The notes beneath the pieces were generated by a model that saw only the letters and a list, made by a program, of their open reading frames with translations, searched no databases and was not told the DNA's origin. This document shows positions 54,861 to 63,839 of a stretch of 64,000 bases of DNA, piece by piece. The position numbers were made by a program, and so were the translations under genes. Numbering within the stretch: position 1 is the first letter of the stretch; every line of letters begins with the position of its first letter. The DNA lies in the NCBI RefSeq assembly GCF_003946725.1, contig NZ_RHOY01000001.1:248001-312000 (forward strand), in the 5' to 3' direction. This DNA comes from Agrilactobacillus yilanensis. GTDB lineage: Bacteria > Bacillota > Bacilli > Lactobacillales > Lactobacillaceae.

Positions 54861-55823
54861 ATGACTAAAGTATTTATCGCTGCCAAAATTCCGCAGCATG
54901 CCCATCAATTATTGATGGACGCCGGTATCGAAGTTCAAGAACACACGGGCAATTTGCTGATCACACAAGAGCAGCTGATCGCTGGTGTCAAAGATTGTGA
55001 TGTTTTGATTACTGCTTTATCCACTCAAGTGCCTGAAGCGGTGATCGATCGGGCGCCTAATTTAAAATTAATCGCAAACTACGGTGCTGGTTTTAACAAC
55101 ATTGATACAAATTACGCAAAAACAAAACAGATTCTCGTAACCAATACCCCTTTTGTTTCAACAGATTCCACGGCAGAATTAGCCGTCGCTTTAATTTTGA
55201 GTATTTCTCGGCGCATTGTCGAGGGCGATCGTTTGATGCAAACCAAGGGCTTTAATGGCTGGGCACCTTTATTTTTCTTAGGTCATCAAGTCAGCCACAA
55301 GACGTTAGGGATCATTGGGATGGGTCAAATCGGTCAAGGCGTGGCCAAACGGCTTAAAGGCTTTGATATGGAAATTTTGTATACTCAGCGGCAACGTTTA
55401 GATCCTGAAATTGAAAACGCTTTAAACGCCCAATATGTGCCGTTTGACGAATTAATTACTCGCTCGGACTATGTGACGCTGCACTTGCCATTCACCCCTG
55501 AAACGAAGCATTTGATCAATGGAGCAGTTTTCCAGGCCATGAAGCCCTCTGCTTACTTCATCAATGCGGCTCGAGGGCCAATTGTGGATGAGGCGGCGTT
55601 GGCACAGGCCATCAGTGACCAGGCCATTGCTGGGGCGGCTTTAGATGTGTACGAAGACGAACCCAATGTTTATCCCGCTTTAAAGAATCTAGATAATGTG
55701 ATTTTAGAGCCCCATATTGGGAATGCGACGGTGGAAGCCCGGGATGCCATGGCAGAAATTGTAGCGAACAACACGATTGCCCTTGCGCAAGGTGCGCTAC
55801 CAAGATATATTGTCAATCCTTAA
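54861..55823 (+). CDS. D-isomer-specific 2-hydroxyacid dehydrogenase
   Basis: NAD(P)-dependent reductase of 2-oxoacids, 320 residues; glyoxylate/hydroxypyruvate reductase-like. Rossmann motif GMGQIGQGVAKRL near 155, catalytic Arg in NAARGPIVDE near 236, Glu in DEPNV near 265 and His in EPHIGNAT near 283. Start ATG 54861 with AAGGAG; TATAAT lies 22 bp upstream of the start. It is not close to the D-lactate dehydrogenase branch by the loop sequences, but the substrate is uncertain. Confidence 0.88.
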   Translation: MTKVFIAAKIPQHAHQLLMDAGIEVQEHTGNLLITQEQLIAGVKDCDVLITALSTQVPEAVIDRAPNLKLIANYGAGFNNIDTNYAKTKQILVTNTPFVSTDSTAELAVALILSISRRIVEGDRLMQTKGFNGWAPLFFLGHQVSHKTLGIIGMGQIGQGVAKRLKGFDMEILYTQRQRLDPEIENALNAQYVPFDELITRSDYVTLHLPFTPETKHLINGAVFQAMKPSAYFINAARGPIVDEAALAQAISDQAIAGAALDVYEDEPNVYPALKNLDNVILEPHIGNATVEARDAMAEIVANNTIALAQGALPRYIVNP

Positions 55824-55839
55824 CCTTGAAACAACAAAC

Positions 55840-55873
55840 AACCAGGTCACCTTAATGGCCTGGTTATTTTTTT
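55840..55873 (+). terminator. Rho-independent terminator
   Basis: AACCAGGTCA / TGGCCTGGTT followed by ATTTTTTT, 17 bp after the dehydrogenase stop. Confidence 0.88.
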
Positions 55874-55894
55874 GGGCTGCTTTAAAATTGCCCT

Positions 55895-57220
55895 TTAGTC
55901 TGCGTGCTGTTTGGTATAGCTATAGATTACTTTTTGATCATAAAGGGCCAGTAAGATAATCATCAAGATATAGGCTAATAGTGGGATCCAAGCGTAGTTC
56001 ATGACAATCATGTTTAAGGTGGCATGATTTTGGCTGTGATTGGCCACATAGCCGGTTTGAGATAATAAGCCCGCGGTGATCAAGCCGCCGATCCCTAGGC
56101 CGAGGTTGACGCCAAAGTCGTCGGTGGAGGCTAATAATCCGCTGGCTTCCACGTTAAATTTTTGCTGAGAGTACTTGATCGTATCCGAAATCATGATGGA
56201 TACTAAGGCAATCACCATCCCGCTGCCCACGGTATTGATGAAGGTGCCGGTAAAAATCAGCGGTAGATTATGGAAAAATTCAGAACCAAAGGCAATCAAA
56301 ATTTGCCCAGCAGAAGCAATGATCAACCCGGTCATCATTGCCTGTTTATTACTAAATTTCCGGGTCACAAACGGAATTGCCACAATGCCAATTAAAGCGG
56401 CGGCGGTGAACGTATTAACAATGGGCACTAAATTTTCCGCATTCAAATTATATTTAAAATAATAAATCGTTGTTTGATTTTTCATTGAGGTGGTCACCCA
56501 ATAGAGGAAAATAATGCCGGATAAGATGAGCCAAGGCTTATTGTGACTGATCATCTTAAACGTCCGTTTGAATGAAGTGGCCGGTGGCATCTTAATTCTT
56601 TCCCGGACGTGGACAAACGTATTTAAAATTAAAATTAATGAGATGGTCGCAAAAACAATGATGGTCAGTAAAAAGCCCCGTTGCTGATCACTGCCTCCCA
56701 ATAACGCGATCAATGGCAAGGTAAAAATCGCTACGATAATTTGGCTTGTCTGCCCGAAAAACTGACGAATCACGCCTAACAACGTTATTTCCCGGGAATT
56801 ATTGGTCAAACTTGGTAAAATAGAAGTAATCGGTAAATTAACCGTGCTATAAAAAAAGCCCAGCAATAAGTAAGTGGCATAAGCCCAGACCAGCTTGCCC
56901 TGATGATCAAACGGCGGCACCACAAAGGTCAGCACCGCAACGATCACATAAGGTAAGGCGTACCATAGAAAAAACGGCCGGCTGTGGCCATACTTAGAAT
57001 GGGTATGATCAATCATCACCCCGATAATCACACTTTCGATCACATCCGCAAAGCGGGCGATTAAAAATAAAGTCCCGACTTCTGCGGCACTGAGGCCGTA
57101 AATATCGGTATAGAAATATAATAAATAGGTGGTCATCACTTGAAAAACAAGATTATCCGCACCATCACTCAAGCCATAACTGAGTCGTTCTTTTAAGGAA
57201 GTTTGCCAAGCACCGTTCAT
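55895..57220 (-). CDS. GPH-family sugar:cation symporter
   Basis: MFS transporter of 441 residues with 12 helices of the glycoside-pentoside-hexuronide group. The opening LSYGLSDGADNLVFQV and the loop MIDHTHSKYGHSRPFFLW are typical of the family. No PTS IIA tail is attached. GAAGGCG before the ATG. No sugar hydrolase is next to it, so the substrate is open. Confidence 0.85.
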   Translation of the reverse strand: MNGAWQTSLKERLSYGLSDGADNLVFQVMTTYLLYFYTDIYGLSAAEVGTLFLIARFADVIESVIIGVMIDHTHSKYGHSRPFFLWYALPYVIVAVLTFVVPPFDHQGKLVWAYATYLLLGFFYSTVNLPITSILPSLTNNSREITLLGVIRQFFGQTSQIIVAIFTLPLIALLGGSDQQRGFLLTIIVFATISLILILNTFVHVRERIKMPPATSFKRTFKMISHNKPWLILSGIIFLYWVTTSMKNQTTIYYFKYNLNAENLVPIVNTFTAAALIGIVAIPFVTRKFSNKQAMMTGLIIASAGQILIAFGSEFFHNLPLIFTGTFINTVGSGMVIALVSIMISDTIKYSQQKFNVEASGLLASTDDFGVNLGLGIGGLITAGLLSQTGYVANHSQNHATLNMIVMNYAWIPLLAYILMIILLALYDQKVIYSYTKQHAD

Positions 57221-57358
57221 TCAAACGCCTTCTTCGTTTTAAAATTTGCTTATTAATAATAAGTTTAGCGCAATTGATTTTCCCTTGCAACTCATTGGCC
57301 TTGTGTTTGGGCCCTGTTTTCACTGCACCATCAAAACCAATAAAAGAGGTTTTTATCA

Positions 57359-58279
57359 ATGTGTACCAGTCTCACACTTTCAAAAAATCACCAACCGTTA
57401 TTAGCTCGAACGATGGATTTTCCCACGACATCCCCTTGGCAGCCAATTTTCATTCCTAGAAATTACGCCTACCAACCAGCCACTAGCGCCGCTTTACGAC
57501 ATACAAAATACGCTTTCATCGGTGGCGGTCGGGTCATTGCGCCTAATATACACCTGATGGCGGACGGTGTGAACGAAAAAGGGCTGGCCTGTGCTGAGCT
57601 TTATTTTCCTTTCAAGGCCACTTACCATGATCAAGCACAAGCGGGCAAACTGAATTTGACGCCTCAAGATTTGATTCATTGGGTGTTGGGCGAGCATGCC
57701 AGTTTGGCGGAGGTTCAGGCAAATTTGCCTAAGATTGCTTTAGTGGCCAATACTTGGCACGATCAAGCGCAAAAGGTTTATCCGTTCCATTGGTTGTTAA
57801 CGGATCCTACGGGGGCCACTTTGATTTTGGAGCCGCAAAGTCTGACGTTGGCGTTACAGCCGGATACTTTAGGGGTTTTAACCAACACGCCGGATTTGGC
57901 CAATCATTTAGCCCGCCTACGTCAATTTCTGCAGTTGCCTGCCACTGCGGATGTGCCCCAGATTCAGCTGGCTGCCCGGGCTTACCACGGTTTGTTGCCT
58001 AATCGGACTATCCCCACCGATCGCTTTATCAAAATGGCGATTTTAAAGGCTAAACTCCCGCAGCAGTTTGATAATGAGGCTTTATTTGCCTGTTTGGATC
58101 AGGTGATTATTCCTAAAAATGACGGCCGGCATCTCAAAAATCATGATTATACCCATTATGAAATGATTTTAAATACGGTCACTGGCGCCTATCAATTCCA
58201 CGATTTAAACACTAAGCAACACTACGCCCTGCGTTTGTCCGACTACTTGCATCAGGCCAAGACTATTACTCGCTTTTAA
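57359..58279 (+). CDS. choloylglycine hydrolase family enzyme (penicillin V acylase-like)
   Basis: Ntn hydrolase cleaving linear amides, 306 residues. Removal of Met1 exposes Cys2 (MCTSLTL), the nucleophile. Arg17 and Asp20 (ARTMD) and Asn176 (LTNTPD) are in place. At the family specificity position the usual bile salt hydrolase GLNFP is AELYFP, with Tyr82 instead of Asn82, as in penicillin V acylase. No signal peptide. AGAGG before the ATG. Bile salt, N-acyl homoserine lactone or other amide substrates remain possible. Confidence 0.85.
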   Translation: MCTSLTLSKNHQPLLARTMDFPTTSPWQPIFIPRNYAYQPATSAALRHTKYAFIGGGRVIAPNIHLMADGVNEKGLACAELYFPFKATYHDQAQAGKLNLTPQDLIHWVLGEHASLAEVQANLPKIALVANTWHDQAQKVYPFHWLLTDPTGATLILEPQSLTLALQPDTLGVLTNTPDLANHLARLRQFLQLPATADVPQIQLAARAYHGLLPNRTIPTDRFIKMAILKAKLPQQFDNEALFACLDQVIIPKNDGRHLKNHDYTHYEMILNTVTGAYQFHDLNTKQHYALRLSDYLHQAKTITRF

Positions 58280-58337
58280 TTTAAATTTTAGGTATTATTA
58301 ATTTTGTACTGAAAACTAAATTCTTGGAGGAAAATGT

Positions 58338-59234
58338 ATGCTTGATATTGCGCATCTGCACAAGCAATTCGGTAGTGTCACCGCTTTAGATGACGTGACG
58401 TTCTCCGTTGCACCGGGGCAGATTATGGGGTTAATCGGCCAAAATGGTGCCGGTAAATCTACCACGTTTCACAGTATCTTAAATTTCTTACATTATGACG
58501 GCCAGATTAGCTGGCAGAATCAACCTATCACCGAAACGGTTTTTAATGAAATCGGCTATTTACCAGAAGAACGCAGCTTGATGCCTAAGCTCACTGTAGA
58601 ACAGCAAATTGTTTATTTGGCGGAACTAAAAAATCGCCCAGCTAAAGAAATACGGCCTAAAATTGATGATTGGTTAAAACGGTTTGCGGTTAAAGGCAAT
58701 CGCAAAGATAAAATAAAATCACTTTCTAAAGGGAACCAACAAAAAGTGCAACTGATCTGTACTTTAATTCATGAACCAAAATTAATTATTTTAGATGAAC
58801 CTTTCAGCGGCCTGGATCCAGTGAATGCGGATCTTTTAAAACAAGCCATCTTAGATGCTAAAGCCGCTGGTGCTGCTATTATTTTTTCTAGTCACGATAT
58901 GGAAAACGTGGCGTCTTTGTGTGACAGTTTGGTCATGCTCAAAAACGGCCAAGTGGTGCTCAGTGGCACTGTGGAAGCTGTCCGGGCGCAATTTGGTAAA
59001 ACGGAATTATTCGTCACCACCGATCAAACACAAGCCCAACTGGCACAACTCCCCCATGTCACCGATGTTCACCAACTGCATCAGCGCCAATATTTATTGC
59101 ATTTGGACACCCCGGATGCTGGCCCAGAAGTCTTTGAAGCGTTGACCCACGGCCAATATATTGAAGAATTCCGACAGCAGCCACCCACATTGGATGAGAT
59201 TTTCCGCTTGAAAGCAGGTGAACCAAATGCATAA
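58338..59234 (+). CDS. ABC transporter ATPase (NatA-like)
   Basis: ATP-binding subunit of an ABC-2 exporter, 298 residues: Walker A GQNGAGKST near 38, signature SKGNQQK near 135, Walker B LIILDEPFSGLDP near 155 and SSHDMEN H-loop. The C-terminal ~70 residues form the extra domain seen in NatA/bacitracin-type ATPases. TTGGAGG before the ATG. It overlaps the permease gene by eight bases. Sodium export or peptide resistance are both possible. Confidence 0.9.
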   Translation: MLDIAHLHKQFGSVTALDDVTFSVAPGQIMGLIGQNGAGKSTTFHSILNFLHYDGQISWQNQPITETVFNEIGYLPEERSLMPKLTVEQQIVYLAELKNRPAKEIRPKIDDWLKRFAVKGNRKDKIKSLSKGNQQKVQLICTLIHEPKLIILDEPFSGLDPVNADLLKQAILDAKAAGAAIIFSSHDMENVASLCDSLVMLKNGQVVLSGTVEAVRAQFGKTELFVTTDQTQAQLAQLPHVTDVHQLHQRQYLLHLDTPDAGPEVFEALTHGQYIEEFRQQPPTLDEIFRLKAGEPNA

Positions 59235-60456
59235 ACTTTGGATTGTCACCCGTGAAACGTACACCCGCCAAGTGAAATCTTGGAGCTTTTTAATGCTCGT
59301 TTTGATGCCGTTTATCATGATTGGTCTAAGTTTGGGTATCGGTTATATCAGCTATTCTGCCAACAGCGGTTCAGATACTAAAATCGCCATTATCAGTGAC
59401 GAACCTGCGTTACGGCAGCAGTTGATCGCCCAAAATAAAGACGATATTCAAAAAAATGTGACCACCGTCAAACAGGCTAAAGCCAAGCTCGCCAAAGACG
59501 ATCTCAGCGGCTATGTGGTCCTCAGTGTCAAGCAGCAGCAAATTCAAGCAACTTTCCATGGTAAAAGCGCTATGAACAGCGGTTTAAAAGCAAAAATAAC
59601 AGCTTATTTGACCCAGGCCCAAAGCCAAGCCAATCTGGCCACGGCGCAATTATCGCCAGCACAAATCGCTGCTTTACAAAAACAACCGGTATTTAAAGAA
59701 AAACTGCAGCACGACCAAGGGGAAGCCAAATTGGCCAAAACCGTCTCCTTTTGGATTTTGGTCTTCATGGTCTACATGATTTTAATCACCTACGCTTCCA
59801 TCACAGCCCAAGAAATTGCCTCTGAAAAAGGGACAAAAATTATGGAAATTATTTTTTCCAGCACGTCGGCCGCAAAATATTTTGTCGGCAAAATTCTTGG
59901 CGTTTTATTAGTGATTTTAACGCAAGTTGCGGTTTATGCTTTAGGTGGCTGGGGCGGTTATCTTTATGCCCAGCGGATCCATGGGGTTTCAGAATTTTTA
60001 GCGGACAATCAAACTTTAGTTAATGACGTTTTACACAATTTATTAAGCGTTAACTTAATCTTCTTATTACTGGGCGTTGTCATTTACACCGTCTTATCCG
60101 CCTTTTCCGGGGCTTTGGTCGCCAAAGCTGAAGATGCGTCAAAAGCAGCCCAACCCGCCACAATGTTGACGATGGTCGCCTTTTTTGCAACTTTCCCATT
60201 CCAAAATAATGCGGATCAGCTACTGCCTAAAATTTTATCGTATGTACCATTCTTTTCTTCTTACTTCATGCCGATTCGCATTATCAACGAACAAGCTAGC
60301 CCGATTGAAATTACAATTTCCTTATTAATTTTAGTCATCACCATCCTCCTAGCCATGTTCTACATCGGCCGAATCTATGAAGGCCTCATGCTGCAAACAG
60401 ACGACTCCAGCTTCTGGAAACGCATGAAACGCGGTCTAGCCTATAGTAAGAAATAA
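59227..60456 (+). CDS. ABC-2 transporter permease (NatB-like)
   Basis: Membrane partner of the preceding ATPase, about 409 residues. One N-terminal helix (near 20-45), an extracellular domain of about 130 residues, then five or six helices. EIASEKGTKIMEIIFSST near 195 is the NatB/YhaP-type signature. Start ATG 59227 inside the end of the ATPase gene; a GTG three codons earlier is less likely. Two hairpin elements and a terminator follow the stop. Confidence 0.88.
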   Translation: MHKLWIVTRETYTRQVKSWSFLMLVLMPFIMIGLSLGIGYISYSANSGSDTKIAIISDEPALRQQLIAQNKDDIQKNVTTVKQAKAKLAKDDLSGYVVLSVKQQQIQATFHGKSAMNSGLKAKITAYLTQAQSQANLATAQLSPAQIAALQKQPVFKEKLQHDQGEAKLAKTVSFWILVFMVYMILITYASITAQEIASEKGTKIMEIIFSSTSAAKYFVGKILGVLLVILTQVAVYALGGWGGYLYAQRIHGVSEFLADNQTLVNDVLHNLLSVNLIFLLLGVVIYTVLSAFSGALVAKAEDASKAAQPATMLTMVAFFATFPFQNNADQLLPKILSYVPFFSSYFMPIRIINEQASPIEITISLLILVITILLAMFYIGRIYEGLMLQTDDSSFWKRMKRGLAYSKK

Positions 60457-60572
60457 AGAGCGCGACAAAAGACGGGTTGATTTTGAGCATAGCCTAGGCT
60501 AACGTCGTGAGCGTACTTTGCTTACAAGTTAGACGTAGCTAAGCGCAGAAATCAGTCTTTTGGAGCGCGTTT
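60457..60572 (+). repeat. 3'UTR hairpin element, type B
   Basis: Starts AGAGCGCGAC directly after the TAA of the permease gene and ends GAGCGCGTTT. Confidence 0.9.
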
Positions 60573-60579
60573 CAAAACC

Positions 60580-60698
60580 AGAGCGCGAAAGGGCACGATT
60601 TTGACTTTGAGCATAACCTAAAATTATGATAAAAGCCCGATTTTGGCCTACGAATAATTTGTAGTTATGTAAGAAGTCCGTACCCTTGAATACGTTTT
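60580..60698 (+). repeat. hairpin element, type E (most divergent)
   Basis: AGAGCGCGAAAGGG to TTGAATACGTTTT. Arms AAGGGCACGATTTTGACTT / AAGTCCGTACCCTT, core GCATAACCTA / TGTAGTTATG, apical AAAATTAT / ATAATTT. AT-rich compared with other types, yet the fold is kept. Confidence 0.8.
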
Positions 60699-60738
60699 AA
60701 AAACCACAATCTTAATAAATGCGGAAAAACCGCAAAAT

Positions 60739-60781
60739 AAATAGAGGTCAGTCAAAAGTAATTTTGATTTGGCCTCTATTT
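60739..60781. terminator. bidirectional terminator
   Basis: AAATAGAGGTCAGTCAAAA / TTTTGATTTGGCCTCTATTT around GTAA; shared by the exporter operon and the convergent tre/VOC genes. Confidence 0.88.
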
Positions 60782-60817
60782 GGTTTGGGTGTAGTGCTAT
60801 CTTTTTTTGGTTTTCAT

Positions 60818-60933
60818 AAACGCGCTCACTAGAGCAAAGCTCTCACCTAACTACGAATTATTCATAAGCGAAGTGCACTTATTTCATAATTCTAGGTTAG
60901 TGCTCGAGGCTTTCCCGCTCTAGTTCGCGCTCT
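60818..60933 (-). repeat. 3'UTR hairpin element, type A with new apex
   Basis: Begins AGAGCGCGAAC immediately after the stop of the VOC gene. Outer arms are type A, but the apex is an unrelated palindrome, ATTATGAAATAAGTGCAC / GTGCACTT...TGAATAAT-like. Confidence 0.9.
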
Positions 60934-61311
60934 TTATTCTGTTAATTCTACGATGTTGCCTTCGGGGTCTTGGATGACGGCTTCATAATAGCCATCGCCG
61001 GTGGTTCGTGGGCCGTCAATTAATGGGATGCCGGCTGCGACGAAGCGTTTGGCGTAGGCGTCCACGGTGGCTTTATCCCCAACGGCTAAAGCGATGTGGG
61101 CGTAACCTAAGCTATCCGTAATTCTTGGGGATAGGTGCTGTTTGTGAATCAACTCAATCCGGCAGGTGCCGTCTAAAGTCAGAAAATAAGATTCAAATTG
61201 GGTTTTTACATTGTGATACTTTTCTGAACTGGTGACATTAAAGTATTGTTCATAAAACGCTTTAATTTTTTCTAAATCTTCAACCCAGATGGCAATATGT
61301 TCAATTTTCAA
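60934..61311 (-). CDS. VOC-family (glyoxalase-like) protein
   Basis: 125 residues, one vicinal-oxygen-chelate domain with two beta-alpha-beta-beta-beta repeats: KIEHIAIWVEDLEKIKAFYEQYF at the start (as two blocks), and GYAHIALAVGD and DPEGNIVELTE later. His5, Glu (IELIH), His (AHIAL) and Glu (IVELTE) could bind metal as in glyoxalase I. Start is TTG 61311 with GGAGATG. It follows treC by 27 bp in the same direction. Confidence 0.8.
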   Translation of the reverse strand: MKIEHIAIWVEDLEKIKAFYEQYFNVTSSEKYHNVKTQFESYFLTLDGTCRIELIHKQHLSPRITDSLGYAHIALAVGDKATVDAYAKRFVAAGIPLIDGPRTTGDGYYEAVIQDPEGNIVELTE

Positions 61312-61338
61312 AAACTCATCTCCATTTTAATGATAATA

Positions 61339-62997
61339 TTATCTTTTTAATTTGAAAGCGATACTTTCATATGGCGCCATAGGCAATACTTTAGGTGTTT
61401 TAGTTTCGTTCCGGTTATAATTACTAATAAACACACTTGCATTTTTATCTTGATACTCTGCGGGCAATGTGAACGTTGTCTCGGTGCCGTAGAAGTTATT
61501 CAAGACTAATAAAACCGTGTCTTCATAGGTGCGGACGTAGCCGAAAACTTGGGAATGGGTCAAATCCAACGGTGCATAATCCCCTTGCGCGATAATGGGT
61601 TCTGTTTTGCGTAAGTGAATTAACTGTTGATAATACTTAAAAATTTCCCCATGGGCAAGCTCTTGATGGACGTTAATTTGTAGCTGCTGGGTAGGTTCTA
61701 ACCAAGGCCGGCCTGTGGTAAAGCCCGCATTAACCGTGGCATCCCAGTGCATGGGCACCCGGCTGTTATCCCGGGATTTGGTTTTCACAATTTCAAAGGC
61801 TTCTGCAGGCGTCTGCCCATCTTTTAATAGCTGTTGATAAGCATTTTTTGTTTCAATATCCACATACTGCTGAATGCTTTGATAATCTGGATCAATCATC
61901 CCGATCTCTTCGCCTTGATAAATATACGGTGTCCCCCGCAGCAAATGAATGGTCGTCGCCAACATTTCGGCAGATTTTTCCCGATAATGAACCGGATCAC
62001 CAAAACGATTGATCGCCCAAGGTTGGTCATGGTTATTCCAAAACAGCGCATTCCAGCCCCCTGCTTCAGCCATTCCCACTTGCCAGTCATTAATGGTTTG
62101 TTTTAGAGCTTGAAAATCAAAAGGCATCTTTGTCCACTTTGCCCCATCTCGATAATCAACTTTTAGATGATGGAAAGTAAACGCCATTGTCAGCTCGTGA
62201 TTTTCAGGATTGGTATACCCTGCAGCAGCGGGAATCGTCGTGGAAGATAATTCACCAACCGTGACACTATCTGGGTCTTGCCCAAAACTGGCTTGATTCA
62301 TTTCTTGTAAATAACGCTGCACAATCGGCGTATCGGTATACAATTTTTTGTCATCGCCGCCAATTTCAGCGTCCTTTAAATCTTCAGATTTTCCAGTCAC
62401 ATTAATCACATCAAATCTGAAATTAGCCACGCCCTTTTGCCGCCAGAAATTAATCACTTCAAATAAAGCTTTGCGAACCTCTGGATTATGCCAATCCAAA
62501 TCGGCTTGTCCCGGATCGTAAAGATGTAAATAATACTTGCCGGTATCACCAAATTTGTCCCAAGCTGGGCCCCCAAACTTAGAAACCCAATTATTAGGCA
62601 AACTGCCATCTGGTTTTGGATCCCGGAGATAGAAGAATTTTTGATAATAAGGATCACCGGCTAAGGCTTTTTGAAACCATTCATGCCGCGTAGAGACATG
62701 GTTCAAAACCATATCCAGCATTATCCCAATGTGATTTTCCCGCAAGGCGGCTTCCATGGCATCAAAGTCCGCCATTGTGCCGAATAAAGGATCAATATTG
62801 TAATAATCTGCCACATCGTAACCGTTGTCATTTTGCGGTGATACAAAAAACGGACTGAACCAAATCATGTCTACCTGTAGTTTCTTGAGATACGGAATTT
62901 TTGCAATAATTCCTTGCAGGTCACCGATACCATCCCCATTTGCATCATAAAAAGATCGGGGATAGATTTGATAAATTACTTTGTTTTTAAAATCCAT
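61339..62997 (-). CDS. treC: trehalose-6-phosphate hydrolase (GH13)
   Basis: Cytosolic glycoside hydrolase of 552 residues splitting trehalose 6-phosphate into glucose and glucose 6-phosphate. GH13 motifs: DMVLNHVS near 100, FRFDVINV with the nucleophile Asp near 200, VGELSST with the acid Glu, and FWNNHDQP near 325. The segment LTMAFTFHHLKVDYRDGAKW and the adjacent TreR argue for TreC over oligo-1,6-glucosidase, which is the alternative. 22 bp after treR in the same operon. Confidence 0.87.
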   Translation of the reverse strand: MDFKNKVIYQIYPRSFYDANGDGIGDLQGIIAKIPYLKKLQVDMIWFSPFFVSPQNDNGYDVADYYNIDPLFGTMADFDAMEAALRENHIGIMLDMVLNHVSTRHEWFQKALAGDPYYQKFFYLRDPKPDGSLPNNWVSKFGGPAWDKFGDTGKYYLHLYDPGQADLDWHNPEVRKALFEVINFWRQKGVANFRFDVINVTGKSEDLKDAEIGGDDKKLYTDTPIVQRYLQEMNQASFGQDPDSVTVGELSSTTIPAAAGYTNPENHELTMAFTFHHLKVDYRDGAKWTKMPFDFQALKQTINDWQVGMAEAGGWNALFWNNHDQPWAINRFGDPVHYREKSAEMLATTIHLLRGTPYIYQGEEIGMIDPDYQSIQQYVDIETKNAYQQLLKDGQTPAEAFEIVKTKSRDNSRVPMHWDATVNAGFTTGRPWLEPTQQLQINVHQELAHGEIFKYYQQLIHLRKTEPIIAQGDYAPLDLTHSQVFGYVRTYEDTVLLVLNNFYGTETTFTLPAEYQDKNASVFISNYNRNETKTPKVLPMAPYESIAFKLKR

Positions 62998-63018
62998 TGG
63001 TAGATCGCCTCAATTCAA

Positions 63019-63756
63019 TTAAAATTTTTTTGCAACAAGATGTTTGCGTCGGGCAAAGTCCACAAATTTAAACCGATCCGGTCGATGAATGGACCGGGTA
63101 TATTGAAAGAAAGTCGTATCGTTCAAATAGGTCAAGCTACGGACAACTACGGCCAAATTCGCAGTTTCCAAATGAAGTTTTGCACAAATGGCCTCATCCA
63201 TCGGTTCCACCGTGATTGTTTTTGTCGCATAAGCAATATTTAAATTCAACGTATCTTCCATATATTCATATAATGAGCCTTGGGCAACGATCTCGGGGAC
63301 TTCTGGCACGACTGATTTTAAAAGATAATCTTCATCTACAACAATCGCCTCATCATCCACGGTTCTCAGGCGCTGAATAAACGTGGCCGCTGGATCCAGA
63401 TGCCGGCCTACTTGCTTCATAATCTCAGCTGGCAGCGGCCGATCTTCTAAGGCCAAAACTGTCGTAACCGCATTCATTTGTTGGTTGCGGTTTAATTCCG
63501 TAAAGGTCGTAATGCCAGAAATTGGGAAAGTGAACTTGGCCGTATCCAATACGACTGACCCTTTGCCTTTAATTTTTTGAATGAGGCCATTTTCCGTCAA
63601 CTCCACCAATGCCTTACGCACGGTTGCCCGTGATGTGCCATATAAATTTGCCAAAATTGTTTCACTGGGCAGCAACGTGCCTTCTGTATACTGACCGTGC
63701 TTAATTTTATTGGTTAAATCCTGCGCGATACTCAAATATTTTTGCATGGTGTCCAT
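63019..63756 (-). CDS. treR: trehalose operon repressor
   Basis: GntR/HutC-type regulator, 245 residues: winged helix at residues about 8-75 (LPSETILANLYGTSRATVRKAL as two blocks) and a UTRA effector domain that in TreR binds trehalose 6-phosphate. GAGGGG before the ATG. The upstream region has palindromes matching the Bacillus tre operator. Confidence 0.9.
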   Translation of the reverse strand: MDTMQKYLSIAQDLTNKIKHGQYTEGTLLPSETILANLYGTSRATVRKALVELTENGLIQKIKGKGSVVLDTAKFTFPISGITTFTELNRNQQMNAVTTVLALEDRPLPAEIMKQVGRHLDPAATFIQRLRTVDDEAIVVDEDYLLKSVVPEVPEIVAQGSLYEYMEDTLNLNIAYATKTITVEPMDEAICAKLHLETANLAVVVRSLTYLNDTTFFQYTRSIHRPDRFKFVDFARRKHLVAKKF

Positions 63757-63794
63757 TAAATCACCCCTCTAGCGCATTGTTATTATTTAAATTC

Positions 63795-63808
63795 ATAAAA
63801 CGTTTACA
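63795..63808. promoter_or_regulatory. cre-like site upstream of treR
   Basis: ATAAAACGTTTACA matches the cre consensus at 12 of 14 positions. Confidence 0.4.
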
Positions 63809-63823
63809 AAAATATTTTAACAT

Positions 63824-63839
63824 ACTTGTTTATACAAGT
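63824..63839. promoter_or_regulatory. tre operator candidate 1
   Basis: ACTTGTTTATACAAGT, a near-perfect palindrome close to the TTGTATATACAA type operator of TreR, 68 bp before treR. Confidence 0.65.

Noticed and set aside
61331-61343. TGATAATATTATC palindrome as another TTGATAAT operator
   Set aside because: Lacks the leading T, overlaps the end of treC and lies between co-directional genes; likely chance in AT-rich DNA.
61339-62997. Oligo-1,6-glucosidase as the name of the GH13 gene
   Set aside because: The LTMAFTFHHLKVDY region and adjacent TreR with tre operators favour trehalose-6-phosphate hydrolase; kept only as an alternative.
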